Source: Streptomyces radiopugnans
Lineage (GTDB): Bacteria > Actinomycetota > Actinomycetes > Streptomycetales > Streptomycetaceae
Assembly: GCF_900110735.1 (NCBI RefSeq)
Contig: NZ_FOET01000007.1
Location: forward strand, 124,001 to 188,000
DNA: 64,000 nucleotides
Reading direction: 5' to 3'
Position 1 is the first letter of the stretch. Each line of letters begins with the position of its first letter. Under the pieces are notes generated by a model that did not search any database, was not told where the DNA came from, and saw only the letters and a program-made list of their open reading frames with translations. Shown piece after piece: positions 62,407 through 64,000 of this stretch. A program made the position numbers and the translations under genes.

Positions 62407-63027
62407 TCAGGAGGGCCGGGACGCGGTGCGGGAGAGGAAGGCGTCCCGGTCGAGGAAGACCAACCGGGCCCGCTTGTGCGGCAGTTCGACCTCGGGGCCG
62501 AGGACGAAACCGGTCCGCAGCAGCCGGGAGACGGCCTTCTCGTTGCGGGCGTCGGGCTCGGCGACGATCCGCCTGCGGCCGGGGTCCTCGGCCAGCAGGT
62601 GGGCCAGGAAGACGGTCAGCAGGGTGCCGGTGAAACCCGGCCGCGCCCCGCCGTCCGCGGGGCCGACCATCAGATGGATGCCGAAGTCCCCCGGCCGCAC
62701 CTCGTAGTACTCGCCGACCGGGTCGGCGTCCGGCTCGTAGGTCTGGAAGAGGGCGACCGGCCGGTCGTCGAGGTGGATCAGATAGGCGTGGTGCGTGGAC
62801 AGGGAGTCCAGGTACTCGTAGGTCTCCAGGACCTCTTCGCGGGTGTGGTCGAGCATCCCCCAGAAGCGGGCCCGCTCCCGGGTCACCCAGCCGTACAGCA
62901 GGTCGATGTCGCGGGCGGGGTCCACGGGGACGACGCGGACGGTGCCGAAGCCCTCGACGCGGGTCTCGTGCACGGCTTCGCGGCGCCGGGGGGACGGGGC
63001 GCCGGAGGGCGGGGCTGGGGTGGTCAC
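62407..63027 (-). CDS. Siderophore-type GNAT acyltransferase (IucB/AlcB-like)
   Basis: 206 residues from GTG 63027, overlapping the acylase stop (GTGA). The pattern RVVPVDPARDIDLLYGWVTRERARFWGM, HHAYLIHLDDRPVALFQTYEPDADPVGEYYEVRPGDFGIHLMVGPADGG and FLAHLLAEDPGRRRIVAEPDARNEKAVSRLLRTGFVL is that of the IucB/MbtK acyltransferases, which acylate hydroxy-lysine or related amines in siderophore synthesis. No siderophore synthetase is in the window, so it may feed a pathway elsewhere or act on another amine. It is translationally coupled to the penicillin acylase gene. Confidence 0.85.
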   Translation of the reverse strand: MTTPAPPSGAPSPRRREAVHETRVEGFGTVRVVPVDPARDIDLLYGWVTRERARFWGMLDHTREEVLETYEYLDSLSTHHAYLIHLDDRPVALFQTYEPDADPVGEYYEVRPGDFGIHLMVGPADGGARPGFTGTLLTVFLAHLLAEDPGRRRIVAEPDARNEKAVSRLLRTGFVLGPEVELPHKRARLVFLDRDAFLSRTASRPS

Positions 63028-64000
63028 TTCTCTCCTCGGTCGTGCGGTGCGTGCGGTGAGTGCGGTGCGGACCGGTCGTGCGGTACGGCGGGTTCCTCGG
63101 TGAGCCGGTTCCAGTCGGTGACGACCGGGACCAGCTCGCAGCGCGCCCACAGCGGGAGCTGGTCGCGCTGGTGCGGGTCCCCGGGCACGCCCGAGGCGCC
63201 GAGCGGCACCACCCAGGCGCTGTCCTCGCGTCGGGCCAGGTCCCACACGTAGCGGGCGGCGGAGGCGCGGGCGCTGAGGTCGGTGACCCCGGGCACGCTG
63301 GAGGTGGCCAGTACGCAGTCGTGGTCGCCGGCCAGGGCCGGCCAGGACTCGCCGGGGCCGGCCGGCAGCGCCTGCCAGGGCACGAGCCGGTGGGTGTCGC
63401 CCCACCGCGCCGGCGGGCCCTGGGCGGCGGCCTCGCGGGCCGCCACCTCCTCGACCGCGCCCCGTACGGCCCCGGCCCGGTCCGCGAGCGGCAGCAGGCC
63501 GGTGGCCAGCAGGTGCTCCAGGGCGTATCCGACGCGGGGCACGAGCGCGAGCCAGGGCCGGAAGACCTCCGGCGCGGTCGGCGGGTCCGCCAGCGGCCGC
63601 AGCAGCGGGTGGTCCGCCAGCCGCCGCACCGTCGCGGTGCGGACGGCGGCGAAGGAGGCGGCGCCGGTGCTGTCGGCGTCCATGCGGCGGTCCCACTCCA
63701 GCAGCCGCTCCCGCAACCGCCGGGCGGCCGGTGCCAGTTCCCCGGGGTCGGTGCGCGCCAGCAGGTCCAGCAGGGGCGCGGCCGAGGCCAGCAGGGTGTC
63801 GCGGTGGACGGCGGGCATGTCCTGCGCGGACCACCCGGCCCGCCCCGCCAGCAGCTCCCGGATGCGCTCGGCCCGGTGCGGCGGCGCGAACTCCGCGCCG
63901 AGGGGCTCGGCGATCCCGCGCTGGTTGGCCATGACCGCGATCCCCTCCACGCCTTCGCGCGGCATCGGTTCGTACCGGCCCCGCCAGGCGTGCCGGGGCT
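63024..64000 (-). CDS. Penicillin acylase family protein (N-terminal part outside window)
   Basis: C-terminal 324 residues of an Ntn-hydrolase; the frame is open to the right edge (RHAWRGRYEPMPREGVEGIAVMANQR). Family signatures: DRRMDADSTGAASFAAVR, RWGDTHRLVPWQALP, HDCVLATSSVPGVTDLSARASAARYVWDL, SGVPGDPHQRDQLPLWARCELVPVVTDW. The catalytic Ser lies in the missing part. These enzymes cleave amides such as acyl-homoserine lactones, penicillins or acyl peptides. The overlap with the acyltransferase gene suggests a joint acylation/deacylation role. Confidence 0.88.
   Translation of the reverse strand, partial: PRHAWRGRYEPMPREGVEGIAVMANQRGIAEPLGAEFAPPHRAERIRELLAGRAGWSAQDMPAVHRDTLLASAAPLLDLLARTDPGELAPAARRLRERLLEWDRRMDADSTGAASFAAVRTATVRRLADHPLLRPLADPPTAPEVFRPWLALVPRVGYALEHLLATGLLPLADRAGAVRGAVEEVAAREAAAQGPPARWGDTHRLVPWQALPAGPGESWPALAGDHDCVLATSSVPGVTDLSARASAARYVWDLARREDSAWVVPLGASGVPGDPHQRDQLPLWARCELVPVVTDWNRLTEEPAVPHDRSAPHSPHAPHDRGEK

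Overview
The window looks like a chromosomal segment of a Streptomyces or a close relative. It is very GC-rich, and codon third positions are almost all G or C. GTG starts and 4-base stop/start overlaps are common. Several families typical of the genus are present: a subtilisin inhibitor of the SSI type, SCO4225-type membrane proteins, a DUF574-type methyltransferase, an AcoR-GAF/SpoIIE phosphatase and an MT0933-like antitoxin. I saw no rRNA, tRNA, CRISPR array, transposase or integrase, and no in-frame TTA codon where I looked.

Layout. 1-10320: the distal part of a contractile-injection (phage-tail-like) cluster, with two baseplate J-like proteins (the second ending in a LysM-like domain), a tail protein with a repetitive C-terminal half, a DUF6519 protein and a peptidoglycan amidase. 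10377-12829: a probable streptogramin-resistance unit, with a virginiamycin B lyase that keeps all active-site residues, a half-size ABC-F ATPase, an upstream leader ORF with a hairpin that hides the ABC-F ribosome-binding site, and a divergent TetR regulator with a palindromic operator. 12863-22523: housekeeping and accessory enzymes (methyltransferase, PLP-dependent deaminase, aldo/keto reductase, ABC exporter pair, short-chain dehydrogenase, small stress-type proteins, an HxlR regulator with a SnoaL-like partner). 22620-28552: an uncharacterised protein, an HSP90 homologue and a large TPR-like protein. 28746-31435: secreted PGRP amidase, SSI inhibitor and a slipin. 31618-35456: oxidative uronate catabolism (Na+/solute symporter, KdgD and uronate dehydrogenase) with a well-formed divergent control region. 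35482-42694: an AcoR-GAF/SpoIIE/HATPase protein and a two-component system (tandem-architecture kinase and LuxR-type regulator, apparently with an ATC start), bracketed by two SCO4225-type paralogues. 42841-47810: small proteins, a NUDIX hydrolase, and a membrane protein/DCC protein/TetR operon under a double palindromic operator. 48046-58536: a tightly overlapping seven-gene acyl-CoA carboxylase operon with an AtuA-like protein, carboxylase beta and alpha, acyl-CoA dehydrogenase, CoA ligase, enoyl-CoA hydratase and TetR. 58596-64000: 2,4-dienoyl-CoA reductase, a PadR/SnoaL pair, an MmcQ-like protein, a siderophore-type acyltransferase and a penicillin acylase cut by the window edge.

The most interesting signal is the 10377-12829 unit. 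A predicted 13-bp RNA stem pairs codons 3-7 of a leader ORF (which has its own strong AAGGAG) with the Shine-Dalgarno sequence of the ABC-F gene. This is the geometry of ribosome-mediated translational attenuation, placed in front of two streptogramin-resistance-type genes and behind a TetR operator. Next in interest are the control regions of the uronate and DCC operons, where near-consensus promoters (17-bp spacers) lie beside or inside perfect palindromes, and the compact AtuA/carboxylase operon.
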